Assembly: GCA_947588835.1 (NCBI GenBank)
Contig: CANPZS010000006.1
Span: forward strand, 1 to 64,000
Reading direction: 5' to 3'
DNA length: 64,000 nucleotides
Origin: an uncultured Bacteroidales bacterium
GTDB taxonomy: Bacteria; Bacteroidota; Bacteroidia; Bacteroidales; UBA932
The notes beneath the pieces are model-generated. The model was not told where the DNA came from. It did no database searches and saw only the letters and a list, made by a program, of their open reading frames with translations. Below are positions 35,014-44,607 of the stretch, one piece after another. The position numbers and the translations under genes were made by a program. The first letter of the stretch is position 1, and each line of letters begins with the position of its first letter.

Positions 35014-37029
35014 CTACCATATATGGACGCGTTCGTTCTCCGGACGGAACATCTTGTCCCCCTCCTTTATGCCGAAGGCATCGAAGAAAGTCCCGAAGTT
35101 CTTTACGGAAACGTTTACGCGGTTCTCGGCGAGCGAGTGCGGATCGATCTTGGTGAGGCGCTCCTTTTCCTGATCCGTAATGTTCTGCGCCCATATTATG
35201 CCGTAGGACAGATAGAAGCGCTGTTCGGCGGTAAAGCCGTCGATCGGCTCGGGATGTTTGCCTTTCCATGAATTTTCCATGGCGCTGTATGCGATGCTCA
35301 GGCCGCCGTGGTCGCCTATGTTCTCCCCGAGGGTAAGGCTGCCGTTGGCCTTGACGCCGGGAACGACCTCTATTTCATCGAACTGTGAAACGAGCACGGC
35401 CGATTTCTCTTTGAATTTCGCCTCGTCGGCGGGAGTCCACCAGTCGCTCATGTTGCCGAATGCGTCGAACAGCCTGCCCTGGTCATCGAAGCCGTGGGAC
35501 ATCTCATGCCCTATCACCACGCCTATGCCGCCGTAGTTCACCGCATCGTCCGCATCGGGATTGAAGAACGGAGGCTGCAGAATAGCCGCCGGGAAGCATA
35601 TCTCGTTGGTGGTAGGATTGTAATAGGCATTGACGGTCTGGGGAGTCATGCCCCACTCGGTCCTGTCGGTAGGCTTTCCGAGCTTGGAAAGATTGTCGGA
35701 AACATACCATGTCGAAGCATTGAGCATATTCTCATAATATGATTTCGAAGGATCGATGTCAAGCGTGGAATAATCTTTCCATTTGTCGGGATAGCCTATC
35801 TTGACGGTGAAATGTTCGAGCTTTTCGTGCGCCTTCGCCTTGGTGGTGTCCCCCATCCAGTCCAGCGCGTCTATATGCTGTCCGAGGGCGACGCGGAGAT
35901 TCTCGACAAGTTCGATCATCTTTTCCTTTGAGGACTCGGGGAAATATTTGTCCACGTACATTTTGCCCACGGCCTCGCCGAGAAGCGAATTGGGAACCCT
36001 CATGGCCCTCTTCCAACGCGGCTGCTGCTCCTGCGCGCCGGAAAGCCGATGGCTGAAGAACTCCCATGAAGCGTTGTAATAATCATCGCTCAGAGCGCCG
36101 CACGCCCCGCTGATGAATCCGGCGAGAAGATAATCCTTGAGTTCTTCAAGGCCTGTGGTTTCAATCACCTCGCACAGCCCGTCGAAATACGAAGGCTCGC
36201 CGAGTATAAGCTTCTCCTGCGGAGGAATGCCGCGCGCCGCGAAATAATCATCGAACCTGACGGCGGGATACCTGCCGGCGAGTTCGGCGGAGGACATGGG
36301 ATTGTATCCTGCCTTAACGTCGCGCTGCTGAACTCTTGACCATGACACTTTGGCGAGCCTGTCTTCGACGGCAAGCGCATTGGCGGCCTTTGTCTCGGGC
36401 TCCTCTATGCCGGAAAGGCTGAATATCTTGGTAAGGAATTCAAGATAAGCCTGCTTGAGCTCCGCGTTCGCAGGATCGATATAGTAGTCGCGATCCCCCA
36501 TTCCGAGGCCGCCCTGTCCTATATAAAGGACCTGCGAATCGCTGTCGGCAAGGTCGGCTTCGACATAAACGCCGAAAAATCCGCCCTCTCCGTGTGCATG
36601 CAGTTCCGCCACTTTCTTTATAAGAGCCTCCTTGCCGTCGATGGCACGGATCTCCGCAATATACGGCAGAATCGGAGCGCAGCCGTCGGCATTGCGTTTC
36701 ACGGAGTCGAGAGCCATCTTATAAAGATCCGAAATCTTTTGTTCGACCGTACCGGCCTTGGCGGTCATTCCGGCCATGTTTTCGAAGAGGCTGTTGATCC
36801 TCTCCTCATTGTTCTCGTTGAGTACGTCGAACGAGCCGAAACGGGCATATTCGGGCCTGAGCGGATTCTTTTCCCTCCAGCCTCCGGTCGCATACTGATA
36901 AAAATCTTCTGCCGGGGAGACGGACGTGTCAAGATATGACAGATCGAGTGCAGGCGCTCCGGACTTTCCGCCCGTAGCGCATCCGGCGACAGCCATAGCG
37001 GATACCATAAGCATTAATACTTTTTTCAT
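35014..37029 (-). CDS. pepO: M13-family zinc metallopeptidase (PepO/neprilysin-like lipoprotein)
   Basis: 671 aa from ATG 37029; the frame is open further upstream to 37086, but MKKVLMLMVSAMAVAGC is a clear lipoprotein signal (lipobox VAGC). The M13 N-terminal helical domain (FYQYATGGWREKNPL) precedes the catalytic motifs NAYYNPTTNEICFPAAIL, VIGHEMSHGFDDQGR (HExxH) and LGENIGDHGGL (third zinc ligand Glu). The C-terminus RVHIW replaces the usual CxVW. Predicted to degrade peptides in the envelope. A TAAATTTG box (37084-37091) gives a leader near 50 nt. Followed by the LolC-like gene after 1 bp. Confidence 0.93.
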   Translation of the reverse strand: MKKVLMLMVSAMAVAGCATGGKSGAPALDLSYLDTSVSPAEDFYQYATGGWREKNPLRPEYARFGSFDVLNENNEERINSLFENMAGMTAKAGTVEQKISDLYKMALDSVKRNADGCAPILPYIAEIRAIDGKEALIKKVAELHAHGEGGFFGVYVEADLADSDSQVLYIGQGGLGMGDRDYYIDPANAELKQAYLEFLTKIFSLSGIEEPETKAANALAVEDRLAKVSWSRVQQRDVKAGYNPMSSAELAGRYPAVRFDDYFAARGIPPQEKLILGEPSYFDGLCEVIETTGLEELKDYLLAGFISGACGALSDDYYNASWEFFSHRLSGAQEQQPRWKRAMRVPNSLLGEAVGKMYVDKYFPESSKEKMIELVENLRVALGQHIDALDWMGDTTKAKAHEKLEHFTVKIGYPDKWKDYSTLDIDPSKSYYENMLNASTWYVSDNLSKLGKPTDRTEWGMTPQTVNAYYNPTTNEICFPAAILQPPFFNPDADDAVNYGGIGVVIGHEMSHGFDDQGRLFDAFGNMSDWWTPADEAKFKEKSAVLVSQFDEIEVVPGVKANGSLTLGENIGDHGGLSIAYSAMENSWKGKHPEPIDGFTAEQRFYLSYGIIWAQNITDQEKERLTKIDPHSLAENRVNVSVKNFGTFFDAFGIKEGDKMFRPENERVHIW

Positions 37030-37083
37030 AATCAAACAATTTATGAATGTCCATGCAATTTTTGCCAAAATGAATTTAGCTTG

Positions 37084-37091
37084 CAAATTTA
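37084..37091 (-). promoter_or_regulatory. -7 box (TAAATTTG) of pepO
   Basis: Exact TAnnTTTG on the minus strand, about 55 bp upstream of the lipoprotein-signal ATG at 37029. Confidence 0.6.
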
Positions 37092-37130
37092 CTCATTTTT
37101 ACACATCTTTATGCCTGAAATACACGTAAA

Positions 37131-37811
37131 ATGATGAAAAACAATATAAGAAACGTCCTTATGCGCTATCTGGCCGCCACCGCAGGCCTTTTTCTCGTGG
37201 CGGTAGGAGTGGCGCTGTCGATAGAATCGGATCTCGGCACGGCTCCCGTGTCTTGTCCCCCGTACGTGGCGCACCTCTGCGGCGGCGCGCTGACGGTAGG
37301 CGAATATACAGGCCTCATGCACCTCTTGTTCATAGTGTTCCAGATGGTGCTGCTCGGCCGCAGGTTCAAGGCCGCGTACCTGATGCAGGTTCCGGCCGCC
37401 GTCGTTTTCGGAGCCCTTACCGACATCGCGATAGGCGCCTTTTCATGGCTCGACATTTCTTCTTATGCCGGCAGGCTTGCCCTTACAATTGCGGCCGTGG
37501 CCGTCACCGCCTTGGGCGTCAGCATGGAAGTGCTCCCGCAGGCGTGGATGCTCGCAGGCGAACAGACCGTATGGGCCCTGTCGGAAAAGACAGGAGTCCG
37601 CTACGACAAGATGAAGGTATGCTTCGACGTGTTCCTCGTCGTCGCATCGGCCGCATTCTCATTCATCTTTTTCCGCAGTCCGTTCGGGAACGGGCATGAA
37701 TTCGTGATACGTGAAGGCACGATAATATTCGCGATATGCACAGGACTGTGCATGAGGCTGACGGACCCGCTGGTGAAGAAGATGTTCGGGAAAATCATTT
37801 CAGGGAGTTGA
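37131..37811 (+). CDS. YczE/YitT-like integral membrane protein
   Basis: 226 aa with five or six hydrophobic segments and the family-like stretches VGVALSIESDLGTAPVSCPP and ALGVSMEVLPQAWMLAGEQ. Related proteins (YczE, YyaS and YitT-type) are of unknown or poorly defined function. ATG 37131 or 37134 can start translation (tandem ATGATG). No strong promoter box seen in the 100 bp upstream. Its 3' end overlaps the convergent TPR-like gene by 17 bp. Confidence 0.75.
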   Translation: MMKNNIRNVLMRYLAATAGLFLVAVGVALSIESDLGTAPVSCPPYVAHLCGGALTVGEYTGLMHLLFIVFQMVLLGRRFKAAYLMQVPAAVVFGALTDIAIGAFSWLDISSYAGRLALTIAAVAVTALGVSMEVLPQAWMLAGEQTVWALSEKTGVRYDKMKVCFDVFLVVASAAFSFIFFRSPFGNGHEFVIREGTIIFAICTGLCMRLTDPLVKKMFGKIISGS

Positions 37812-38718
37812 GCCGAGCCTCGGCCTGCTTCTGTTCCGTCTCGGAGCCATAGCGCATGAGCATCGGAAGATATTTCTTCTCCAGCTTGACATTCTTGTCC
37901 CTGCGTGCCAGCAATATGCAGTTGGTGATGGCAGTAATGTCGTCAGGATGGTTCTTGAGCACCTTGTTGTACCATTTGAGTGCGGTCTTGCCGTCCTTTT
38001 TGCCCACAAAATAGTAAGAACCTATATTGTCGAGAAACAAAGGATTGTCCGGATTGTAGGCGAGCATCGTTTCGGACAGAGCCCGGAAAGCCTCGTATGC
38101 GTTCGGCGTGGCCAATTTGAACATGCCGTAGCAATATTCCTGCATGAGGGCGCAGAAAGTTTCATTGTCCACGGGGCCGCCGTTGAACGTCCATGACGGA
38201 TGTGCCGTGTAATTGTATTCCACAAGGCTCTGAAGATAGGAAAGAGTCATGTCGGGACTGCCTTTCTCATAGTCGAGAAGGGAGGCTGATTTGTTGAATC
38301 GAAGGTCGAGACGGTCAGGATACAGCTTGGCGGCCCGCTCTATGGCCTGCTGCCCCGCCGAAAACAGTTCATCGTCGAATACCGGCTCCTCGAAATAATT
38401 CACGTCCCTTCCGAGAGAATCCTTCAGGGCCAGCACGGGTTCCTTGCCGAGATAGCGGGAGCCTTCACGGACGACTATTTCCGTGCTCCTGGACTTGCTG
38501 TAATAATACATGAATTTCGCGGACAGCATGTCCAGATCGTCCGGATAGGCTTCTTCCCATTTGCGCACCAAGGTCTCGATGCCAACTCCGCCCGGGCCGA
38601 GACGGGACGCGAGAAGTGAATAACGCTCCGCGAACTGCTCTTTGGTTTCCTGGGCGTTCACGGCGACTGCGGCCGACACGGTCATCAGGGCCGCAAGGAT
38701 ATGTCTTTTTATTGTCAT
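37795..38718 (-). CDS. Secreted TPR-like protein
   Basis: 307 aa from ATG 38718: MTIKRHILAALMTVSAAVAVNAQ is a signal peptide. The remainder is helical with tetratricopeptide-like repeats, clearest near the end (NPLFLDNIGSYYFVGKKDGK and TALKWYNKVLKNHPDDITAI). This resembles Bacteroidota proteins annotated only as TPR-containing. Probably a periplasmic scaffold; partner unknown. It has its own TATATTTG box at 38749-38756, although the methyltransferase gene upstream ends only 42 bp away. Confidence 0.7.
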   Translation of the reverse strand: MTIKRHILAALMTVSAAVAVNAQETKEQFAERYSLLASRLGPGGVGIETLVRKWEEAYPDDLDMLSAKFMYYYSKSRSTEIVVREGSRYLGKEPVLALKDSLGRDVNYFEEPVFDDELFSAGQQAIERAAKLYPDRLDLRFNKSASLLDYEKGSPDMTLSYLQSLVEYNYTAHPSWTFNGGPVDNETFCALMQEYCYGMFKLATPNAYEAFRALSETMLAYNPDNPLFLDNIGSYYFVGKKDGKTALKWYNKVLKNHPDDITAITNCILLARRDKNVKLEKKYLPMLMRYGSETEQKQAEARLNSLK

Positions 38719-38748
38719 GACTTTTCCGGTTTGCATTATGTCGGGACA

Positions 38749-38756
38749 AATATAAT
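38749..38756 (-). promoter_or_regulatory. -7 box (TATATTTG) of the TPR-like gene
   Basis: Exact TAnnTTTG on the minus strand, placed in the 42-bp gap after the methyltransferase gene. Confidence 0.6.
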
Positions 38757-38760
38757 AAAT

Positions 38761-40107
38761 TCATCGGCGGATGCGGATCCTCCGGGCGGCAGGATGGAGG
38801 TTGTTGCAGCGGGTGCCGAGGTTTTTTACGAAACCCAGCGGCAGGCCTCCGAAGGTGACGGCGACATAGCCTTTCGGGGCATCCGGAAGGACGATTGAGT
38901 CGCGGGACAGGAAATCCAGCGCCGTCTTCCTGTCGAGCTCGGCCGAGGGGAAAGCGTCTCCGGCAAAGGCCAATGACAGGGCAAGGTCCGCCGACGGCAC
39001 CGTAACGCTTCCCTTTACGGTCCCGGCCCGGACTCCGGCCGAAAGCGGACGCAGGAAATCAAGTGCGGCAATTTCCATGCCTATGCGCTCCGGAACTGCC
39101 CAGAGAGCATCCCCGCGCATACTGAACGACATCTTCGGAGAAAACCATTCCGCATGGCCGCCATGCCGGGATTCATTTCCGCCGCGGACGGGACGGAGAC
39201 GGAACGGGCCGGAAGATGCCGTCTTGCGCAGGACGGCGGCGTACTGCCCTTCCCCGGGCACACGGCCGGGCAGCAGGGCGTATCCGCATTCCGTTTCCAA
39301 TATTCCGGAAAAAGGCATTTCAGGCTTCACGACCTCGGCTCCGAGATGTCCGGCGATCCATTGCACGTTGTCATCGTTCTCCATGCGGTTGAACGTGCAT
39401 GTAGAATAAATGAGCGTCCCTCCCTCTGCAAGGGCGGGAAAGGCGTCCGCAATAATCCTCCTTTGCCTGGCCGCGCACAGCTCCACGGCCTGAAGCGACC
39501 AGTCCGCCACAGCGCCGGCGTCTTTTCTGAACATGCCTTCGCCAGAGCACGGCACGTCGGCCACCACGACATCGAAGAAACCTCCGAGAGAGGCGAACGC
39601 GGAGGGATCAGCGGAGGTGACCGCCACGTTGGGATCCCCCCAGAGGGCGACATTGTCCCTCAGAACCCCGGCCCTCTGCCCGTTCACCTCGTTGGCCACA
39701 AGAATGAAGGAATCACCGCACGCTTCCCGCAGAGACGCCGCCAGATCGGTGGTCTTCCCTCCGGGAGCCGCGCACAGGTCAAGAACCCTCAAGGGCCTTT
39801 CCTTCCTGCCTGCGCATTGTCTGAAAAGGCGGCCGGGGAACATGGCCGAAGAATCCTGCACATAATAGGCCCCGGCATGGAAGAACGGATCATCCGTAAA
39901 GCATGGCCTCTCCGCGAGCAGAAAGCCGTGGGGGCTCCATGGTACGGGACCGGCTACCGGGAAAGGAGGCTCCGGCAGCTTGAAAGGATTGGTGCGCAAA
40001 GATGCCGACGGCACCCCGGACAGGGCCTCCGCCAGCTTCGACGCTTCCACGGCGCCCAAAGATTCTTCAAGAAGGCGCCGGAAATCCTTGTCCGAAAGAT
40101 CAAGCAT
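38761..40107 (-). CDS. RsmF/NOL1/Nop2/Sun-family RNA m5C methyltransferase
   Basis: SAM-dependent cytosine-C5 RNA methyltransferase. After an N-terminal RNA-binding part (ASLRTNPFKLP) comes the SAM motif DLCAAPGGKTTDLAA, the first catalytic Cys in DVPCSGEGMFRKD and the second in YSTCTFNRMENDD. A C-terminal domain (about 300-448) ending in a basic RRIRIRR follows, as in E. coli RsmF/YebU. ATG 40107 (MLDLSDKDFRRLL) overlaps the preceding gene by 8 bp and is preferred to an in-frame start at 40161. rRNA versus tRNA target is not decidable from sequence. Confidence 0.88.
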   Translation of the reverse strand: MLDLSDKDFRRLLEESLGAVEASKLAEALSGVPSASLRTNPFKLPEPPFPVAGPVPWSPHGFLLAERPCFTDDPFFHAGAYYVQDSSAMFPGRLFRQCAGRKERPLRVLDLCAAPGGKTTDLAASLREACGDSFILVANEVNGQRAGVLRDNVALWGDPNVAVTSADPSAFASLGGFFDVVVADVPCSGEGMFRKDAGAVADWSLQAVELCAARQRRIIADAFPALAEGGTLIYSTCTFNRMENDDNVQWIAGHLGAEVVKPEMPFSGILETECGYALLPGRVPGEGQYAAVLRKTASSGPFRLRPVRGGNESRHGGHAEWFSPKMSFSMRGDALWAVPERIGMEIAALDFLRPLSAGVRAGTVKGSVTVPSADLALSLAFAGDAFPSAELDRKTALDFLSRDSIVLPDAPKGYVAVTFGGLPLGFVKNLGTRCNNLHPAARRIRIRR

Positions 40108-40552
40108 TTCCTTTGAACATGGACGGGTCGAATCCCTCGGGCATCCTGCCTTCGGATGCATCCACCAGGCCGTCCACTATTTTGTTCAGTGCATCCTTCA
40201 GCTTGGAGCCGAGCATCATCTGCATCATGAAATTGAGTTCGGCCGACACCTCTATATGAAAATCGGTCTTTCCGGGATCCCCGGCGTCGTCGAAGAACAT
40301 TGTCGCGCCGAAGCGGAACGGGGAAGCGCCGTCATCGCTGAAGGCGATCCTCGAATACGGGGTGCGCCCGGTGACGGTCACGCCTATGTCGAAACCCTGA
40401 ACCGAAGCCTTTATGCTGTCATAGTCCGCCGTGATCCCCTGCTTCTTGTCCTCGGGAAGATAATTGAGGAAATTGCGCATGTCGGTGAAAGACATGTACA
40501 TCTCGGCTTGGGAACGGGACACTATACCGTGTTTGCTTTTGAATTCTGCCAT
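40100..40552 (-). CDS. SRPBCC-like small protein
   Basis: 150-aa soluble protein without signal or membrane segment. The pattern of strands and the C-terminal amphipathic helix (ELNFMMQMMLGSKLKDALNK) is reminiscent of START/SRPBCC hydrophobic-ligand-binding folds seen in similar Bacteroidota proteins; no catalytic motif is visible. Ligand unknown. Co-transcribed with the overlapping RNA methyltransferase gene. A TATATTTG box lies 50 bp upstream. Confidence 0.6.
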   Translation of the reverse strand: MAEFKSKHGIVSRSQAEMYMSFTDMRNFLNYLPEDKKQGITADYDSIKASVQGFDIGVTVTGRTPYSRIAFSDDGASPFRFGATMFFDDAGDPGKTDFHIEVSAELNFMMQMMLGSKLKDALNKIVDGLVDASEGRMPEGFDPSMFKGNA

Positions 40553-40583
40553 AATATGATTTGAATAATCGGAATTATCATGA

Positions 40584-41240
<657 letters not shown>

Positions 41241-41314
41241 GCGAAATCGTGTGAATTTTTTGAAACTTATTCCGGACAAAGTCCGTATTATATAATTGAA
41301 ACAATTGAAAATTC

Positions 41315-42364
41315 ATGAAACTGTCGCAATTCCAATTCAGTCTGCCCAAAGACCGCATAGCATCCGAACCGACGAGATGGCGCGATGAATGCCGCCTGAT
41401 GGTCCTGCACAAGGACACGGGAGAGATCGAACACAAGATATTCAAGGAAATCATAGACTATTTCGGGAAGGGCGACACCTTCGTGCTCAACGACACGAAA
41501 GTATTTCCTGCCAGGCTTTTCGGCAAGAAAGAGAAGACGGGGGCCGACATAATGGTTTTCCTCCTGAGGGAGCTCAACCGCGAACAGCGCCTGTGGGACG
41601 TAATCGTGGATCCGGCGCGCAAGATAAGGATAGGCAACAAGCTGTATTTCGGCGATGACCAAAGTCTCGTGGCCGAAGTCGTGGACAACACCACTTCAAG
41701 GGGCCGCACGCTGCGGTTTCTCTACGACGGGAGCTACGAAGAATTCAAGGACACTCTCTTTTCCCTCGGAGAGACCCCCATACTTCCCATTTTCAAAGAA
41801 AAGGTGACCGAGGAGGACAAAGAGAATTTCCAGACCATCTTCGCCGACAAAGAAGGGGCCGTGTCCGCTCCGGCCGCAGGGCTGCATTTCAGCCGCGAGC
41901 TGTTCAACAGAATGATTCTAAAGGACATCAACAAAACGTTCATCACCGTCCACATGGGGATAGGACATTTCCGCAAAGTGGACGTAGAGGATCTTTCCAA
42001 GCACCGCATGGATTCGGAGAGGCTCATAATCAGCCAGGAAGCCGCCGATGCCATCAACTTCACCAAACGCAGCGGGCATAAGGTGCTTGCCGTGGGCGCC
42101 ACGGTGATGAGGGGCCTTGAGACATATGTCACCACCAACCACGAAGTGAATGCATACGACGGATGGACCAACAAATTCATATTCCCGCCGTATCAGTTCG
42201 CCGTTCCGGATGCTATAGTGTCCAATTTCCATCTGCCGGAATCCACCATGCTCATGTCGGTGGCCGCATTCGGAGGGTTCGACAAGGTGATGAACGCCTA
42301 CAAAGTAGCGCTCGATGAAAAATACCGCTTCGGGCCCTATGGCGACGCAATGCTCATAGTCTGA
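41315..42364 (+). CDS. queA: S-adenosylmethionine:tRNA ribosyltransferase-isomerase
   Basis: Penultimate step of queuosine synthesis: transfers and isomerises the ribosyl group of SAM onto preQ1 in tRNA anticodons. Family motifs are clear: [13 protein letters not shown] near residue 55, PAAGLHFS in the middle and the C-terminal block [17 protein letters not shown]. 349 aa is the usual length. Start ATG follows an A-rich leader. Other queuosine genes are not in the window. Confidence 0.96.
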   Translation: MKLSQFQFSLPKDRIASEPTRWRDECRLMVLHKDTGEIEHKIFKEIIDYFGKGDTFVLNDTKVFPARLFGKKEKTGADIMVFLLRELNREQRLWDVIVDPARKIRIGNKLYFGDDQSLVAEVVDNTTSRGRTLRFLYDGSYEEFKDTLFSLGETPILPIFKEKVTEEDKENFQTIFADKEGAVSAPAAGLHFSRELFNRMILKDINKTFITVHMGIGHFRKVDVEDLSKHRMDSERLIISQEAADAINFTKRSGHKVLAVGATVMRGLETYVTTNHEVNAYDGWTNKFIFPPYQFAVPDAIVSNFHLPESTMLMSVAAFGGFDKVMNAYKVALDEKYRFGPYGDAMLIV

Positions 42365-42558
42365 GTCCGCTATGTCCGCCGGCTGACAGGACAATGCGCC
42401 TGACATTGTCTGCCTTGTCCGGCCGAAAATCGGGCCGCGACGGAAAGAAGCCCGGGCGCGGCGGACGGAACACATTAAAAAAGACATAAAATCCTAAAAA
42501 AACAGAAAAAGTAAGGGGCTTCCAAGCCGCGGCCGCAAGTTTTTTCGGCGCGAGGGCA
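42365..42558. other. Intergenic region queA-dprA
   Basis: 194 bp without a gene. It contains a 7-bp inverted repeat, GACAATG (42390-42396) with CATTGTC (42404-42410), not followed by T, and an A-rich tract (42475-42511) that could act as an UP-like element for dprA. No RNA gene recognised. Confidence 0.5.
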
Positions 42559-42566
42559 TATATTTG
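42559..42566 (+). promoter_or_regulatory. -7 box (TATATTTG) of dprA
   Basis: Exact TAnnTTTG 24 bp before the dprA ATG at 42591. It overlaps an alternative TTG start at 42564, which is therefore unlikely. Confidence 0.65.
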
Positions 42567-42590
42567 CGCAGACCTCATGAACTCCAGGAC

Positions 42591-43760
42591 ATGGATGCCT
42601 CATCTTACGAACGAATCTGTCTCTGCGCCCTGAACACGATATTCGGCTATAATCCGATGGCAGGCCTCGCCCTCATCGAAGGCCTCGGCTCGGGAGCGGC
42701 GGCGTTCGCGCTGGAGCCTGCCGAGCTGCGCGGGCTCCTGCGCGGATACCCCGTCCATGCGTCGCGCATGGACGGGCGGGCCCTCGAAGCTGCGGCGTCG
42801 CAGCTCGAGGACATGGCCGCTCGCGGCGCCGCTTTCGTCTCCGTAGCCGACGACTGCTATCCGGAACTCCTGAGGGAATGCCCGGACCGTCCCATAGGCC
42901 TGTATGTGTGCGGAGCGTCCCCTCCGGAGATACTTTTCTCAAAGAAGCCCGTCATCGCCATAGTGGGCACACGCGACATCTCCCCTTACGGCAGAAAATG
43001 GTGCAGGCGTATAGTGGAGGCCCTTTCATGCACCGAAGAAAAGCCTCTCATAACAAGCGGACTGGCATACGGCACCGACATCGCCGCCCACATGCACGCC
43101 CTCGATCTCGGACTTCCCACGATAGCCGTAATGGCTACCGGCATCGATTCGGTCTATCCGGCTTCGCACCGCGGAGCCGCGCGGCGCATAGTCCGCGGCG
43201 AAGGGTGCGCGGTCATAACCGACTATCCGCCCGGTACGGAGCCGATACCGATAAACTTTATACGGAGGAACCGCATAATAGCCGGCATGTCCTCCGCAGT
43301 CATACTCATCGAATCGCGCATCAAGGGAGGAGGCATGACGACCGCCCGACTGGCGGACGGATATTCCCGCCCCGTCTATGCCCTCCCGGGCAGGACGGAT
43401 GACGAAAGGTCGCAGGGCTGCAACCGTCTCATCGGCGAGAAGACGGCCGAAATATTCACGGACGCGGACGACCTCGTCCTGCGGCTCGGTCTGCACGCTT
43501 CGGCCCGGGCGCCGGAGCGTTCCGCCGCGGAGCGGCTCCGCGTCCGCTATCACCGTACCCTTTCCGAACCCAAAATCGAAGCCGTGTCAAAGGTCTACGC
43601 CGCCATAGAGGCATCCGCAGGCATAAGTCCGGACAGCATCTGCAGGCAGACCGGACTTGCATGGCCGGAAGTGGCCGAATGCAGTTCGATTCTCGAAAAC
43701 GACGGCCTCATATCGGTGGACCTCCTGCAGCGATGCTCAACGACCGGAAAGCCTTTCTGA
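42591..43760 (+). CDS. dprA: DNA processing protein DprA/Smf
   Basis: Loads RecA on incoming single-stranded DNA during natural transformation; also widespread in non-competent bacteria. An N-terminal helix-hairpin/SAM-like part (PMAGLALIEGLGSGAAAF) is followed by the Rossmann fold: IVGTRDISPYGRKW, SGLAYGTDIAAHMHAL, NRIIAGMSSAVILIE, GGGMTTARLA and LPGRTDDERSQGCNRLI. A C-terminal winged helix (about 330-385) ends the protein. ATG 42591 (MDASSYERI) is chosen because the promoter box lies at 42559-42566. tatD follows after 82 bp with its own box. Confidence 0.93.
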   Translation: MDASSYERICLCALNTIFGYNPMAGLALIEGLGSGAAAFALEPAELRGLLRGYPVHASRMDGRALEAAASQLEDMAARGAAFVSVADDCYPELLRECPDRPIGLYVCGASPPEILFSKKPVIAIVGTRDISPYGRKWCRRIVEALSCTEEKPLITSGLAYGTDIAAHMHALDLGLPTIAVMATGIDSVYPASHRGAARRIVRGEGCAVITDYPPGTEPIPINFIRRNRIIAGMSSAVILIESRIKGGGMTTARLADGYSRPVYALPGRTDDERSQGCNRLIGEKTAEIFTDADDLVLRLGLHASARAPERSAAERLRVRYHRTLSEPKIEAVSKVYAAIEASAGISPDSICRQTGLAWPEVAECSSILENDGLISVDLLQRCSTTGKPF

Positions 43761-43812
43761 CCCGCTCCGGCGGCGGAGCGCGGCCGATGCGTCCGTTATC
43801 GCGAAAAGTTTT

Positions 43813-43820
43813 TAACTTTG
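43813..43820 (+). promoter_or_regulatory. -7 box (TAACTTTG) of tatD-ansA
   Basis: Exact TAnnTTTG, 22 bp before the tatD ATG. Confidence 0.65.
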
Positions 43821-43842
43821 CCGGCGGGAAACGCCGCAGGAA

Positions 43843-44607
43843 ATGTTCATAGACACTCACACGCATTACAACGATCCCCGCTACGCCGAAGATCTCGACG
43901 CCGTCATCTCACGGGCGGCTGCCGCCGGAGTGGGCAAGATGATACAGGCCGACATAGATGGCTCGGAACGGGAAAGCATGTTCGCGGTCACCAAACGGTA
44001 TCCGGGCATGCTGTACAACATGCTCGGCCTATACCCGGGCTCGGTGGACGCCGGCTGGCGCGATGAGATGGACGCCATGACGGCATGCAAGGACCGGGGA
44101 GCCGTCGCCATAGGAGAAATAGGGCTGGACTACCACGAGGGCGGCCGCTTCCGCGAGGAGCAGAAGGAGGCTTTCCGAGTGCAACTCGAACTCGCCTCGC
44201 AATGGGACCTCCCGGTGAACATCCACCTCAGGGACGCCCTCGAAGATTTCCTGAAAATAATAAAGGACAGCGCCCGTCTCCATCTCCGCGGCAACCTGCA
44301 TTGCTACGGGGGCAGCTACGAGACTTTCCGCGAAGTGCGGAAATACGGCGACTGGTACGTCGGCATCGGCGGAGTGGTGACTTTCAAAAACGCGTCCGTC
44401 GCCGAAGCCGTGAAGAAGATCCCGCTCGACAGGATACTGCTCGAGACCGACTGCCCGTACCTGGCGCCCGTCCCCTATCGCGGGCAGCGCAACGAAAGTT
44501 CGTACATCCCGATCATAGCCGCCAAAATAGCGGAGCTGAAAGGGACGGACATAGCGGAAATTGAAGCGACCACCACATCCAACGCACTGAAACTGTTCGG
44601 AATATGA
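43843..44607 (+). CDS. tatD: TatD-family metal-dependent deoxyribonuclease
   Basis: TIM-barrel hydrolase. Metal ligands: FIDTHTHYND at the N-terminus, EIGLDYHEG in the middle and LLETDCPYLAPVPYRGQRNE near the end; HCYGGSYETF supplies another His. 254 aa is standard. Members act as 3'-5' exonucleases in DNA repair or as D-aminoacyl hydrolases. Its stop overlaps the ansA start (ATGA). Confidence 0.93.
   Translation: MFIDTHTHYNDPRYAEDLDAVISRAAAAGVGKMIQADIDGSERESMFAVTKRYPGMLYNMLGLYPGSVDAGWRDEMDAMTACKDRGAVAIGEIGLDYHEGGRFREEQKEAFRVQLELASQWDLPVNIHLRDALEDFLKIIKDSARLHLRGNLHCYGGSYETFREVRKYGDWYVGIGGVVTFKNASVAEAVKKIPLDRILLETDCPYLAPVPYRGQRNESSYIPIIAAKIAELKGTDIAEIEATTTSNALKLFGI

Noticed and set aside
42390-42410. 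Hairpin after queA as its terminator
   Set aside because: The 7-bp stem is not followed by a T tract on the plus strand.
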